Shown here: positions 50,739-59,170 of the stretch, in pieces
How the letters are laid out: the number at the start of each line of letters is the position of its first letter
How positions within the stretch are numbered: position 1 is the stretch's first letter
Source of the DNA: Corynebacterium aurimucosum ATCC 700975
Lineage (GTDB): Bacteria; Actinomycetota; Actinomycetes; Mycobacteriales; Mycobacteriaceae
NCBI RefSeq assembly: GCF_007672725.1
Contig: NZ_VDTC01000010.1
Location: forward strand, 1 to 64,000
Length of the DNA stretch: 64,000 nucleotides
Reading direction: 5' to 3'
The notes under the pieces: generated by a model
What the model was told of the DNA's origin: nothing
The model's input: only the letters and a program-made list of their open reading frames with translations
Database searches by the model: none
Made by a program: the position numbers and the translations under genes

Positions 50739-51574
50739 CGATGTCCGAGCGCGGGGGAGTTGGCATCGAAGATGAAGCCGCGCGGCGCAAGGACTCGGAG
50801 CACGACGTCCGCATCACCCTCCGCCAAATCGTGGATGACCAAGCCCTGCCATGGAGTAACGGTGATCGCTGCTCCCAGCTGAGCAATGAGCCCTGCGTAC
50901 TCTGCGGGCAACACGCCATCTTGGAGGCCCGCGCCGAGATCGACGCGGCCGGGCGCAGTGTGTTCGGTTAACCAACCAATGGGCACATCCGATTGCGCGA
51001 GTCCGGCAGGTGTAGCCGAGGACAACCGGTCAATGGCCTCTGGATTCTCAGCGGAGACCTCGTCCACGTAGTCCACGAGCTGCGAAATCGCGTCGCATAA
51101 TCCCAGCGCCGGTCCAGTTGCTGCCCCCTCACGGATGAGGCGTGCGGAGTCGGCTTCCTCGACCTGCCCTGCACTGCCGCCGGATAGTTGGAGTCCCGCC
51201 GCCACGCCGTGTGCGAGGAGATCGCCAGCTCCACCATCGACGCCGAAGACCGCAGCGCGGGTGATAGCCGGGGAGGTTCCTTCCTCTTCAGATAAGGCAT
51301 CAGCAACGCGCTGCGCTACCCGGCGCGCCTGAAGAGAGAGGGGAGAGGCCAAGACGTGGGCAGCGGCGGTGGGGAGGGGGACGTCGCCAAGCGCCTGCTC
51401 GTTACTCACGCCGCGCACACTGATAACACTGTGCTGCTCTAGGTACACATAGCCATCGCCATGTTCACGGGCGGCCTGGCCCAGTGCTAACCACTGCTCG
51501 GGCGTGACGACGCCGCCGGCGGGGTGGAAGCGCATGGTCTCGGATTCAGTATGCTTCGACTCAGTGAGGGACAT
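50735..51574 (-). CDS. CobG-like (precorrin-3B synthase / sulfite reductase half-domain) protein
   Basis: A 279-aa protein resembling the ferredoxin-like half domains of nitrite/sulfite reductases and CobG. The start MRFHPAGGVVTPEQWLALGQAA and YVYLEQHSVISVRGV match the N-terminal half domain. A second partial half lies near the C-terminus (DLGAGLQDGVLPAEYAGLI). The four cysteines that hold the [4Fe-4S]-siroheme centre are missing; only Cys in GLCDAIS is present. It is therefore unlikely to be a working precorrin-3B synthase and no other cob gene is nearby. The ATG at 51574 lies 8 nt after a -10 TAAACT. Confidence 0.75.
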   Translation of the reverse strand: MSLTESKHTESETMRFHPAGGVVTPEQWLALGQAAREHGDGYVYLEQHSVISVRGVSNEQALGDVPLPTAAAHVLASPLSLQARRVAQRVADALSEEEGTSPAITRAAVFGVDGGAGDLLAHGVAAGLQLSGGSAGQVEEADSARLIREGAATGPALGLCDAISQLVDYVDEVSAENPEAIDRLSSATPAGLAQSDVPIGWLTEHTAPGRVDLGAGLQDGVLPAEYAGLIAQLGAAITVTPWQGLVIHDLAEGDADVVLRVLAPRGFIFDANSPALGHR

Positions 51575-51644
51575 GGTGCGCAAGTTTAATCGTTACGGGA
51601 GGGTCACCAGCGAACCGGCAGGTCCAGCAAGTATGGTGGGCTGC

Positions 51645-52217
51645 ATGCCGTTTCTTCTGTTCATCGCGTACATCCTCCTCGAAACCCTGGCGTTTTGGGC
51701 AGTCGCCGAGTGGATCGGTGTGCTGTGGGCGCTGCTTGCTTTGGCGTTGACCATGCTGTTCGGGATGACGATTGCCAGCTGGGAAGTGCGCCGCATGATG
51801 GCCAGCCGCATCCGGCAGACCGAAGACGGCGTCTATGTGATGGAGGATCCCACCCCAGGCAAAACGGCCGGCAATGTTGGTCTGACCATGGTGGGCGGCA
51901 TCCTGCTTTCGCTGCCTGGGTTCGTCTCCACTGTTTTTGGCGCTCTGCTCATCTTTGCGCCCACGCGCTCCATAATCCGCACGCTCCTTGCCGCATCGAT
52001 GTTCAAAAAGATTGAGGACATGGGCGTGCGCGTGTACGAGGCCTCGCCCATGTCGCAGCACCGCGATTCCTATGGTTCCTTCGGCACTGTTGGTGGCAAT
52101 ACAGCCGGCAGCGGGATGGATCAGTCAGGCCAATCGCACGAAGTCTTGGATGAAGAAGAAATCCGCTCGTGGACCCAGCACGTTAAGCCCGAGGACTTCG
52201 AGGACGGAAACAAATAG
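51645..52217 (+). CDS. fxsA: FxsA family membrane protein
   Basis: A 190-aa cytoplasmic-membrane protein of the FxsA family, whose E. coli member lets F plasmid cells tolerate phage T7 exclusion. Helices at about 3-20 and 25-45 are followed by two more (about 82-102 and 105-125); a polar tail ends in KPEDFEDGNK. The ATG at 51645 is chosen over one 12 nt upstream because TATGGT (51632-51637) is a -10 exactly 7 nt before it. The stop overlaps the lnt start by 1 nt, so it is the first gene of fxsA-lnt-ppm1. Confidence 0.88.
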   Translation: MPFLLFIAYILLETLAFWAVAEWIGVLWALLALALTMLFGMTIASWEVRRMMASRIRQTEDGVYVMEDPTPGKTAGNVGLTMVGGILLSLPGFVSTVFGALLIFAPTRSIIRTLLAASMFKKIEDMGVRVYEASPMSQHRDSYGSFGTVGGNTAGSGMDQSGQSHEVLDEEEIRSWTQHVKPEDFEDGNK

Positions 52218-53704
52218 TGCTCACGCTGTGCGCGCGGCTTGTTCTTGCCGCTCTGTCGGGCGCGGTCACGTATCTTTCGGTGGAACCACGCGGCTGGTGG
52301 GCCGCGGGGATCATTGGGATGGCCATGCTGGTGGCAGCGCTGGCGCCGTGGAGAAAGCCCCTGCATCTAGGGTGGGCAACACTCATCGCCTTTGTCCATA
52401 GCGCTGTCTTGTACCTTTTCACGCTGCCGTGGATTGGTGAGCTCGTGGGCAACATGCCTTATATTGCGCTCGCTATCTTCCTCTCGCTGTACAGCATCCT
52501 CCTCGGCGTCGGCGGGGCAGCACTACTGCGTTTGCGCTATGGGTTCGCGCTCTTTCCCTTTTTCTACGTGGCAGTGGAGATGCTGCGCTCCTCCGTACCT
52601 TTTGGAGGCTTTGCCTGGGTGCGCCTGGCATGGGGGCAGATCGAAGGACCGTTGGCCAACCTCGCCCCGTGGGGTGGTCCCGCGCTCATTACTTGTGCGG
52701 TCGTCTGCATGGGCGCGGGTCTGGTGGGGCTTGCGCGCGCGCCACGGTTGGCCTGTGCCTTCTTAGCGGTGCCGTTGCTTGCCGGACTTGTAGCTGCGCA
52801 GGGCGTGAATCGCCCTAGCCATACCACGGGTTCTGTGACGGTAGCCGCTGTCCAGGGAAACGTTCCGCGGCTTGGCCTCGACTTCGCCGCGCAGCGCCGC
52901 GCGGTGCTGGATAACCACGTCCGCGTCACCGAACAGGCAGCCAAGGATGGTGCACGGCCTGACATCGTCATCTGGCCGGAGAACTCCTCCGATATCAATC
53001 CTTTTGCCAACGACGACGCACGGGCGCTTATCGACGCCGCCGCCCACGACATCGACGCCCCCATCCTCGTCGGCACGTTAACGCGCGATGAGGTCGGTGC
53101 GCGCAACACCATGCAGGTATTCAACCCGGATGGATCGGTGGGGGAGCATCACTACAAGAAGTACCTGCAGCCTTTTGGCGAAACGATGCCGATGCGTGAC
53201 TTCTTTGCGCGGATTACCGATCTGGTGGATCTCGCAGGCGACATGAAACCCGGTGATGGGCCAGGCGTGGTGACAATGGCCGGGACTGCGGTCGGCGTTG
53301 CCACCTGCTACGAGGTGAGCTTTGACCAGGCCTTTCGAACCGCGATTAACAACGGGGCGCAGATTCTCACGACGCCAACAAATAACGCCACGTTCAGTGA
53401 TTCCGATATGACCTACCAGCAGTTGGCCATGAGCCGTCTGCGCGCCATGGAAGCAGATCGCGCCGTCGTTGTGGCGGCCACGTCAGGGGTCTCCGCCATC
53501 GTGCACCCAGATGGTTCCGTGAGCCAGGACAGCGGCATCTTTGAACCTGCTTATCTCGAAGAAGAGCTTCCGCTCCGAGAGGGGCGTACATTTGCGGTGC
53601 GTTATGGTTCGCTCCTGCAGTGGCTCATGACTATTATTGGAACGGTCTGCGCGCTGTACGCGATCTATTCCACCCGCTTGTCCGGACGGCGCAGCGCGCC
53701 TTAA
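52217..53704 (+). CDS. lnt: Apolipoprotein N-acyltransferase
   Basis: A 495-aa membrane enzyme that adds a third acyl chain to lipoproteins. About six hydrophobic helices fill residues 1-190, and a nitrilase domain follows with Glu in VIWPENSSD, Lys in YKKYLQPFGE and nucleophile Cys in VATCYEVSFD; a last helix lies near the C-terminus. Start GTG 52217 overlaps the fxsA stop. In M. tuberculosis this enzyme is fused to Ppm1; here the two are separate adjacent genes (also called Ppm2 and Ppm1). Confidence 0.93.
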   Translation: MLTLCARLVLAALSGAVTYLSVEPRGWWAAGIIGMAMLVAALAPWRKPLHLGWATLIAFVHSAVLYLFTLPWIGELVGNMPYIALAIFLSLYSILLGVGGAALLRLRYGFALFPFFYVAVEMLRSSVPFGGFAWVRLAWGQIEGPLANLAPWGGPALITCAVVCMGAGLVGLARAPRLACAFLAVPLLAGLVAAQGVNRPSHTTGSVTVAAVQGNVPRLGLDFAAQRRAVLDNHVRVTEQAAKDGARPDIVIWPENSSDINPFANDDARALIDAAAHDIDAPILVGTLTRDEVGARNTMQVFNPDGSVGEHHYKKYLQPFGETMPMRDFFARITDLVDLAGDMKPGDGPGVVTMAGTAVGVATCYEVSFDQAFRTAINNGAQILTTPTNNATFSDSDMTYQQLAMSRLRAMEADRAVVVAATSGVSAIVHPDGSVSQDSGIFEPAYLEEELPLREGRTFAVRYGSLLQWLMTIIGTVCALYAIYSTRLSGRRSAP

Positions 53705-53732
53705 AGCAGAAACCAAAAGGAGCAAGGAACTA

Positions 53733-54608
53733 GTGAGCTCGACCCGCGAATGTACTCTGGTCATCATCCCCACCTACAACGAGATTGAGAACCTGCCGCT
53801 GATTACCGGCCGCGTGCGCAAGGCCACCCCGGAGGTTCACATCCTGATCGTGGACGATAACTCCCCGGACGGCACCGGAGAGGCCGCGGACAAGCTGGCC
53901 GCCGAGGATTCTCACCTGCACGTCCTTCACCGCGAGGGCAAGGGCGGCCTCCTCGGCGCCTACATCGCCGGCTTCGAGTGGGGCCTGGAGAAGGACTACC
54001 AGGTGCTCTGCGAGATGGACGCGGACGGCTCCCACGCCCCGGAGCAGCTGCATCTCTTGCTCGAGGAGATCGACAAGGGTGCTGACTTGGTGATCGGTTC
54101 TCGCTATGTGCCGGGTGGAGAGACTGTGAACTGGCCGGCCAACCGCGAGCTACTGTCCCGATTGGGCAACAAGTACATTTCGGTGGCGCTGGGCGCTGGC
54201 ATCAACGACATGACCGCTGGATACCGCGCCTTCCGTCGCGAACTGCTAGAGCACCTCGACTTTGAGGAACTATCCAACGCCGGCTACATCTTCCAGGTAG
54301 ATGTTGCCTTCCGCGCCATCAAGGATGGCTTCGATGTCCGCGAGGTTCCGATTACCTTCACCGAGCGCGAGCTGGGCGAATCCAAGCTGGACGGCTCCTT
54401 CGTCAAGGATTCCCTGCTCGAGGTGACCAAGTGGGGAGTCGCTCACCGCTCCGAGCAGGTCAGCGACTTCACCTCGGAAGTATCCAAGATCACTTCCCGC
54501 ACAGTGAAGGATATGGAGCTTGGTTCCAAGGCCGCCACGGCTAAGAATGCCGTGTCTGACTTTGTGTCCGAGGTATCCAGCCTGGTTAAAGGAATGCTCA
54601 GCCGTTAA
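53733..54608 (+). CDS. ppm1: Polyprenol-phosphate mannosyltransferase Ppm1
   Basis: A 291-aa GT2 glycosyltransferase that makes polyprenyl-phosphate mannose from GDP-mannose, the mannose donor for lipoarabinomannan and protein O-mannosylation. IIPTYNEIENLP, the VDDNSPDGTG loop and EMDADGSHAPE (DxD) are intact. It has no membrane helix of its own and probably docks on Lnt, whose gene precedes it by 28 nt. The C-terminal 50 residues form an extra Ser/Thr/Lys/Val-rich helical tail. Start GTG 53733 with AAGGA(A) upstream. Confidence 0.95.
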   Translation: MSSTRECTLVIIPTYNEIENLPLITGRVRKATPEVHILIVDDNSPDGTGEAADKLAAEDSHLHVLHREGKGGLLGAYIAGFEWGLEKDYQVLCEMDADGSHAPEQLHLLLEEIDKGADLVIGSRYVPGGETVNWPANRELLSRLGNKYISVALGAGINDMTAGYRAFRRELLEHLDFEELSNAGYIFQVDVAFRAIKDGFDVREVPITFTERELGESKLDGSFVKDSLLEVTKWGVAHRSEQVSDFTSEVSKITSRTVKDMELGSKAATAKNAVSDFVSEVSSLVKGMLSR

Positions 54609-54665
54609 AATCCAGTCTCTCCAAGGAAAGGCACGCTGACCTTTCGAGCCTCGCATAAGGCAAAC

Positions 54666-54699
54666 AAGCCTGAAAACCTGTCATGGTTTTCGGGCTTTT
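54666..54699 (+). terminator. Intrinsic terminator after ppm1
   Basis: AAGCCTGAAAACC (54666-54678) pairs with GGTTTTCGGGCTT (54685-54697) around a 6-nt loop, then TTTT. This is a strong rho-independent terminator 57 nt after ppm1. Confidence 0.9.
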
Positions 54700-54754
54700 G
54701 CGGTAATAACCACCACCAGTGCTAATGTCGTAGGTGGCACTTTCTCTGGTGCAC

Positions 54755-54770
54755 AGTGACTTACTTCACT
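54755..54770. promoter_or_regulatory. GlxR site candidate upstream of musK
   Basis: AGTGACTTACTTCACT has GTGANNTANNTCAC exactly as in the GlxR consensus, with only the outermost bases changed. It lies 57 nt before the musK start. Control by the cAMP-dependent regulator GlxR is known for the maltose genes of C. glutamicum in prediction and fits here. Confidence 0.7.
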
Positions 54771-54826
54771 TCATTCTCACACTACGGATCGTTCGGCACG
54801 TACCTGCCGATGGAGGAGAGTTTGCT

Positions 54827-55957
54827 ATGGCAACCGTAACGTTCAAAGATGCGTCCCTGACCTACCCAGGCGCTAAGGAACCCACCGTCAAGAAGTTCAA
54901 CCTGGAAATCGCCGATGGCGAATTCCTCGTCCTCGTCGGCCCCTCCGGCTGCGGTAAGTCCACGACGCTGCGCATGCTGGCCGGCTTGGAAAACGTCACC
55001 GACGGTGCCATCTACATCGGCGACAAAGACGTCACCCACGTTGCCCCGCGTGACCGAGATATCGCCATGGTCTTCCAGAACTATGCTCTCTACCCGCACA
55101 TGACCGTGCGCGAGAACATGGGCTTCGCCCTGAAAATCGCCGGCAAGTCCCAGGACGAAATTAACAAGCGTGTCGACGAAGCCGCCGCCACCCTGGGTCT
55201 TACCGAATTCCTTGAGCGCAAGCCGAAGGCCCTGTCCGGCGGTCAGCGTCAGCGTGTTGCCATGGGCCGCGCAATCGTGCGTAACCCGCAGGTCTTCCTC
55301 ATGGATGAGCCGCTGTCCAACCTCGATGCCAAGCTGCGCGTGCAGACCCGTACCCAGATCGCAGCCCTGCAGCGCAAGCTTGGGGTTACCACCGTCTACG
55401 TCACCCACGACCAGACTGAGGCCTTGACCATGGGTGACCGCATCGCTGTACTGAAGGACGGTTACCTTCAGCAGGTTGGCGCACCCCGCGAGCTCTACGA
55501 CCGCCCCGCCAACGTCTTCGTCGCCGGCTTCATCGGCTCCCCGGCAATGAACCTGGGCACCTTCTCTGTCAAGGACGGTAACGCAACCTCCGGCCATGCT
55601 CGTATCAAGCTTTCCCCGGAAACTGTCGCTGCGATGACGCCGGAGGATAACGGTCGCATCACCATCGGCTTCCGCCCAGAGGCCCTCGAAATCATCCCCG
55701 AGGGCGAGTCCACCGATCTCTCCATCCCGATCAAGCTTGACTTCGTGGAAGAGCTTGGTTCCGACTCCTTCCTCTACGGAAAATTGGTGGGCGAAAGTGA
55801 TCTCGGCTCCTCGAGCGAAGACGTTCCCGAGTCGGGCCAGATCGTCGTTCGTGCAGCTCCGAACACTGCGCCTGCCCCGGGCAGCATTTTCCACGCACGC
55901 ATCGTGGAAGGCGGCCAGCACAACTTCTCGGCGTCGACTGGCAAGCGCCTCCCTTAA
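54827..55957 (+). CDS. musK: Sugar ABC transporter ATP-binding protein, MusK/MsiK-like
   Basis: A 376-aa ATPase of the MalK/UgpC type that powers maltose uptake as a dimer. Walker A is GPSGCGKST, the Q-loop is in VFQNYALYP, signature [14 protein letters not shown], Walker [17 protein letters not shown] and the H-loop VTHDQTEA; the TOBE regulatory domain fills residues 240-376. GGAGGAG lies 8 nt before the ATG at 54827. The permease and binding-protein genes follow downstream, after a DUF4032 gene. Confidence 0.93.
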   Translation: MATVTFKDASLTYPGAKEPTVKKFNLEIADGEFLVLVGPSGCGKSTTLRMLAGLENVTDGAIYIGDKDVTHVAPRDRDIAMVFQNYALYPHMTVRENMGFALKIAGKSQDEINKRVDEAAATLGLTEFLERKPKALSGGQRQRVAMGRAIVRNPQVFLMDEPLSNLDAKLRVQTRTQIAALQRKLGVTTVYVTHDQTEALTMGDRIAVLKDGYLQQVGAPRELYDRPANVFVAGFIGSPAMNLGTFSVKDGNATSGHARIKLSPETVAAMTPEDNGRITIGFRPEALEIIPEGESTDLSIPIKLDFVEELGSDSFLYGKLVGESDLGSSSEDVPESGQIVVRAAPNTAPAPGSIFHARIVEGGQHNFSASTGKRLP

Positions 55958-56056
55958 GCCCATATGCCGGCTGACCCGCGGAACATGTCGCGAACGTCAG
56001 CACGGCTGTGGCAAAGCTCTAGGCCAAAATCAGCAAAGAAGGTGGAGTGACTCGAC

Positions 56057-57301
56057 ATGAAAGAGTCCATGAGCATCACCTCTTCGACGTACGCGTCGGC
56101 ATTGCTGGCGTTGCCTTGGGATACGCCCCTGGAACAGTGGCCCGATGATCTCATCGCCGCACTGCCCAGGGGCATTTCCCGGCATATCGTGCGTTTCGTG
56201 GGGATCAATCGCGGCATCGTCGCAGTCAAGGAGATTGGTGCGCGTACCGCTCACCACGAGTACAAGATGCTGCGTGAGCTGCAGCGCCTCGGCGCTCCCA
56301 GCGTGCGTCCCGTTGCAGTCATCACGGGACGCCAGCCGGCTGTAGAAAGCTACGGAGAGCTCACCGCAGCTCTGGTGACTGAACACCTAGAGTTTTCTCT
56401 TCCGTACCGCGAGATCTTCTCGCGGCACCTGACAGTCGTCGAAGCGGAGAAGCTCATCCGTGCCTTGTCGGTGCTTTTGGTGCGGATGCACTTGCTGAAT
56501 TTCTACTGGGGTGATGTATCGCTGTCGAATACCCTTTTCCGGCGTGATGCCGAGACTTATTCAGCCTATCTTGTCGACGCCGAAACAGGGGAGTTCCAGC
56601 CCAATCTCTCCGAGTCACGCAGGCTTTACGACGTCGACATCGCCCGCGTCAACATCATCGGTGAGCTCATGGACTTGCAGGCAGGTGAATGCCTAGATCA
56701 AGATATCGATGTTATCGCCCTCGGAAGCTTGGTCGAGAGTTCCTACCTTGAATTGTGGACAGAGCTGACCGCCGAAGAATCCGTAGATGCCAGCGAGTAC
56801 TGGCGCGTTTCCGAGAGGATCGACCGCCTTAACCAGCTGGGTTTCGACGTGGGGGAGCTCAAGGTCACCAAGGACGAGTCGAAACAGGTCGTGCGCATTC
56901 GCCCTGTGGTAGTCGATCCCGGCCACTATCGTTCGGAGTTGTTGAGCTTGACAGGGCTGAGCGTCGAGGAGCACCAGGCCCAACGCTTATTGGGCTCTAT
57001 CCAGGCCTATCAGGCCATCGAGTGCGGCCCTCATGTTGGGCTGACCCAGGCGGCGCACTTGTGGATGACACACGAGTATGAACCGACCATTGCTGCGGTT
57101 CCCGTCGAGATGCTCCACAAGCTGGAACCGGCACAGATCTTCCACGAGATCGTTGACCACCGCTGGTTCCTCACCCAAGAGAGGGGAGAAGCCGTAACCC
57201 TCCCGGAAGCCACGGCGTCCTATCTCTCTTCCGTATTGCCCGCCCGCCGCGACGAGGCTCGGCTGCTTCAGACGCCGGCACCGAATGACGACTTGTCATA
57301 A
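56057..57301 (+). CDS. DUF4032 kinase-like protein
   Basis: A 414-aa cytosolic protein. The N-terminal half (about residues 20-190) resembles a small-molecule kinase: KEIGARTAHHEYKML gives the Lys and Glu, LNFYWGDVSLSNTLF the catalytic loop (Asp and Asn) and YLVDAETGEF the DFG-like metal site. The C-terminal half is the DUF4032 region. This looks like an active kinase of the lipopolysaccharide-kinase/RIO-like group, substrate unknown. It lies between musK and musE as recalled for C. glutamicum, which hints at a link to maltose uptake. GGAG lies 9 nt before the ATG. Confidence 0.82.
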   Translation: MKESMSITSSTYASALLALPWDTPLEQWPDDLIAALPRGISRHIVRFVGINRGIVAVKEIGARTAHHEYKMLRELQRLGAPSVRPVAVITGRQPAVESYGELTAALVTEHLEFSLPYREIFSRHLTVVEAEKLIRALSVLLVRMHLLNFYWGDVSLSNTLFRRDAETYSAYLVDAETGEFQPNLSESRRLYDVDIARVNIIGELMDLQAGECLDQDIDVIALGSLVESSYLELWTELTAEESVDASEYWRVSERIDRLNQLGFDVGELKVTKDESKQVVRIRPVVVDPGHYRSELLSLTGLSVEEHQAQRLLGSIQAYQAIECGPHVGLTQAAHLWMTHEYEPTIAAVPVEMLHKLEPAQIFHEIVDHRWFLTQERGEAVTLPEATASYLSSVLPARRDEARLLQTPAPNDDLS

Positions 57302-57380
57302 CCGCCCGTGTGCCCCAACACCGCTCAATAGCTCAAGTCTATCGAGCCGCTCTCAGCCGTTTCTTATATCGTTTTGTATG

Positions 57381-57471
57381 TTTTAGGCCCGATTGCCCCT
57401 TAAATGGGGAGCGATCTCATGCCCGAATATGGATATAGTCACAATCGGGCGTTTTAGGCCCGATTTCTTTT
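57381..57471 (+). promoter_or_regulatory. Putative attenuator with competing hairpins upstream of musE
   Basis: The 14-bp word TTTTAGGCCCGATT occurs at 57381-57394 and 57452-57465. Between them lies CAATCGGGC (57442-57450), which can pair with GCCCGATTG of the first copy (57387-57395) or with GCCCGATT of the second (57458-57465). The second pairing makes a hairpin followed by TCTTTT, like an intrinsic terminator; the first would prevent it. It may simply end the DUF4032 transcript. Confidence 0.5.
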
Positions 57472-57476
57472 GATCG

Positions 57477-57492
57477 TGTGGAATACCTCACT
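57477..57492. promoter_or_regulatory. GlxR site candidate upstream of musE
   Basis: TGTGGAATACCTCACT matches the GlxR consensus TGTGANNTANNTCACA except at two positions (G for A in the left half, T for A at the end) and has the central TA. It lies 175 nt before the musE start, just after the terminator-like hairpin. Confidence 0.65.
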
Positions 57493-57666
57493 AAGGTAGG
57501 AGACAGGCTAACCAGTTCATAGTCGGATAGTGACCAGCTATGGACCAACTGGTAGCACTGGGCAAGAGCCTTTGTCATGGAGGATCGCCCAGACATAACC
57601 GCATACGAGCCGGTTGTCTATCTACGGCTCAACATCCCGCTTTTCATCAAGAAAGATGAGGACCAC

Positions 57667-58998
57667 ATGAAGCGTCTTACTCGCATCGCATCCATCAGCA
57701 TGGCTTCCATGCTGGCCGCCGCAAGTCTCGTCGCCTGCTCAGGCTCTACTGACGACGAAGGCGATGTCTACTTCCTGAACTTCAAGCCAGAACAGGATGC
57801 CGCTTACCAGGAGATCGCAAAGGCTTACACCGAAGAGACCGGCGTCAAGGTCAAGGTCGTCACCGCAGCCTCCGGCTCCTATGAGCAGACCCTCAAGGCT
57901 GAGATCGGCAAAGATGAAGCACCGACCCTCTTCCAGGTCAACGGCCCGGCTGGTTTCATCACCTGGCAAGACTACATGGCAGACATGTCGGATACCGAGG
58001 TAGCTAAGCAGCTCACCGATGACATCCCGCCACTGACCACTGAAGATGGAGAGGTACGCGGCGTCCCGTTCGCTGTCGAGGGCTTCGGCATCATCTACAA
58101 CGACGAGATCTTCGACAAGTACATCGCCACCTCCGGGGCAAAGATCAAGTCCACCGATGAGATCAAGAGCTACCAGAAGCTCAAGGAAGTCGCCGAGGAC
58201 ATGCAGGCGAAGAAGGACGAGCTCGGCATTGAGGGCGCCTTTGCCTCCACCTCACTAACCTCCGGCGAGGACTGGCGCTGGCAGACACACCTGGCCAACG
58301 CTCCGATTTGGCAGGAGTACCAAGACAAGGGCGTCGAGGACACCAACGAAATCGACTTCTCCTATAACAAGGAGTACAAGAACCTCTTCGATCTCTACCT
58401 GGACAACTCCACCGTCGAGAAGTCTCTTGCCCCGTCTAAGACGGTCTCTGACTCCATGGCTGAGTTCGCTCAGGGCAAGGCCGCCATGGTCCAAAACGGT
58501 AACTGGGCATGGTCCCAGATTTCCGAGACCTCCGGCAACGTAGTCAAGGAAGACAAGATCAAGTTCCTGCCGATGTACATGGGCCTGCCGGATGAGGAGA
58601 AGCACGGCATCAACGTCGGTACCGAAAACTACTTGGGTGTGAACTCGGAGGCTTCCGAGGCAGACCAGAAGGCTACCAAGGACTTCGTGGACTGGCTCTT
58701 CACCTCCGATGCCGGCAAGGAGCACGTGGTTAAGGACCTTGGCTTCATTGCCCCGTTCAAGAACTACTCCGCAGAAGACACTCCGAATGACCCGCTGGCA
58801 AAGCAGGTCGCGGAAGCTATCGACAACGAAGACCTCACCACCTACCCGTGGAACTTCCAGTACTTCCCGTCACAGCAGTTCAAGGATGACTTCGGCCAAG
58901 CCCTGTCTCAGTATGCCTCCGGCACCCTGAAGTGGGATGACGTCGTCAAGCAGTTCAAGGACAACTGGGCTGCTGAAAAGGAATCCAACTGGGGCTAA
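57667..58998 (+). CDS. musE: Maltose-binding lipoprotein MusE
   Basis: A 443-aa exported solute-binding protein of the MalE type. The signal peptide ends in the lipobox LVAC with lipidated Cys24. The mature part has the two-lobe binding-protein pattern (VYFLNFKPEQDAAYQEIAKAY, then KDEAPTLFQVNG and the NWAWSQISE aromatic sites). The ATG at 57667 is chosen because GAGGA lies just upstream and the signal peptide starts there. A stable hairpin separates it from musF, so the binding protein can be made in excess. Confidence 0.93.
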   Translation: MKRLTRIASISMASMLAAASLVACSGSTDDEGDVYFLNFKPEQDAAYQEIAKAYTEETGVKVKVVTAASGSYEQTLKAEIGKDEAPTLFQVNGPAGFITWQDYMADMSDTEVAKQLTDDIPPLTTEDGEVRGVPFAVEGFGIIYNDEIFDKYIATSGAKIKSTDEIKSYQKLKEVAEDMQAKKDELGIEGAFASTSLTSGEDWRWQTHLANAPIWQEYQDKGVEDTNEIDFSYNKEYKNLFDLYLDNSTVEKSLAPSKTVSDSMAEFAQGKAAMVQNGNWAWSQISETSGNVVKEDKIKFLPMYMGLPDEEKHGINVGTENYLGVNSEASEADQKATKDFVDWLFTSDAGKEHVVKDLGFIAPFKNYSAEDTPNDPLAKQVAEAIDNEDLTTYPWNFQYFPSQQFKDDFGQALSQYASGTLKWDDVVKQFKDNWAAEKESNWG

Positions 58999-59011
58999 AC
59001 CTTTAGTCCCA

Positions 59012-59054
59012 TCCCCTCGCCATCCGCCTTCCCAAACGGAGGGCGGGGAGGGGA
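59012..59054 (+). other. GC-rich hairpin between musE and musF
   Basis: TCCCCTCGCC near 59012-59021 pairs with GGCGGGGAGGGGA near 59042-59054, with inner pairing of CCGCC-type bases. There is no T-run. Such hairpins after binding-protein genes protect the mRNA 3' end and lower expression of the permease genes. Confidence 0.65.
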
Positions 59055-59170
59055 GTAGGTGAGAGGCATGGCACGTACTCGTCAGTTTGTTCCACGCCCT
59101 CAGCCCCCCTCTCCTCGCCGCCATCCTTTGGGAAACGCGTGGCACCACCTGAATTTAAGGTTTCACCACC

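Larger units (their letters stand above)
57302..57666. other. Regulatory leader of musE
   Basis: These 365 nt have no gene. They hold two copies of TTTTAGGCCCGATT, a terminator-like hairpin, a GlxR-like site and a probable long leader before musE. Confidence 0.7.

Noticed and set aside
57500..57520. DtxR-like half site AGGCTAACC upstream of musE
   Set aside because: Only one half of the 19-bp palindrome is present and the other half is at the wrong distance.
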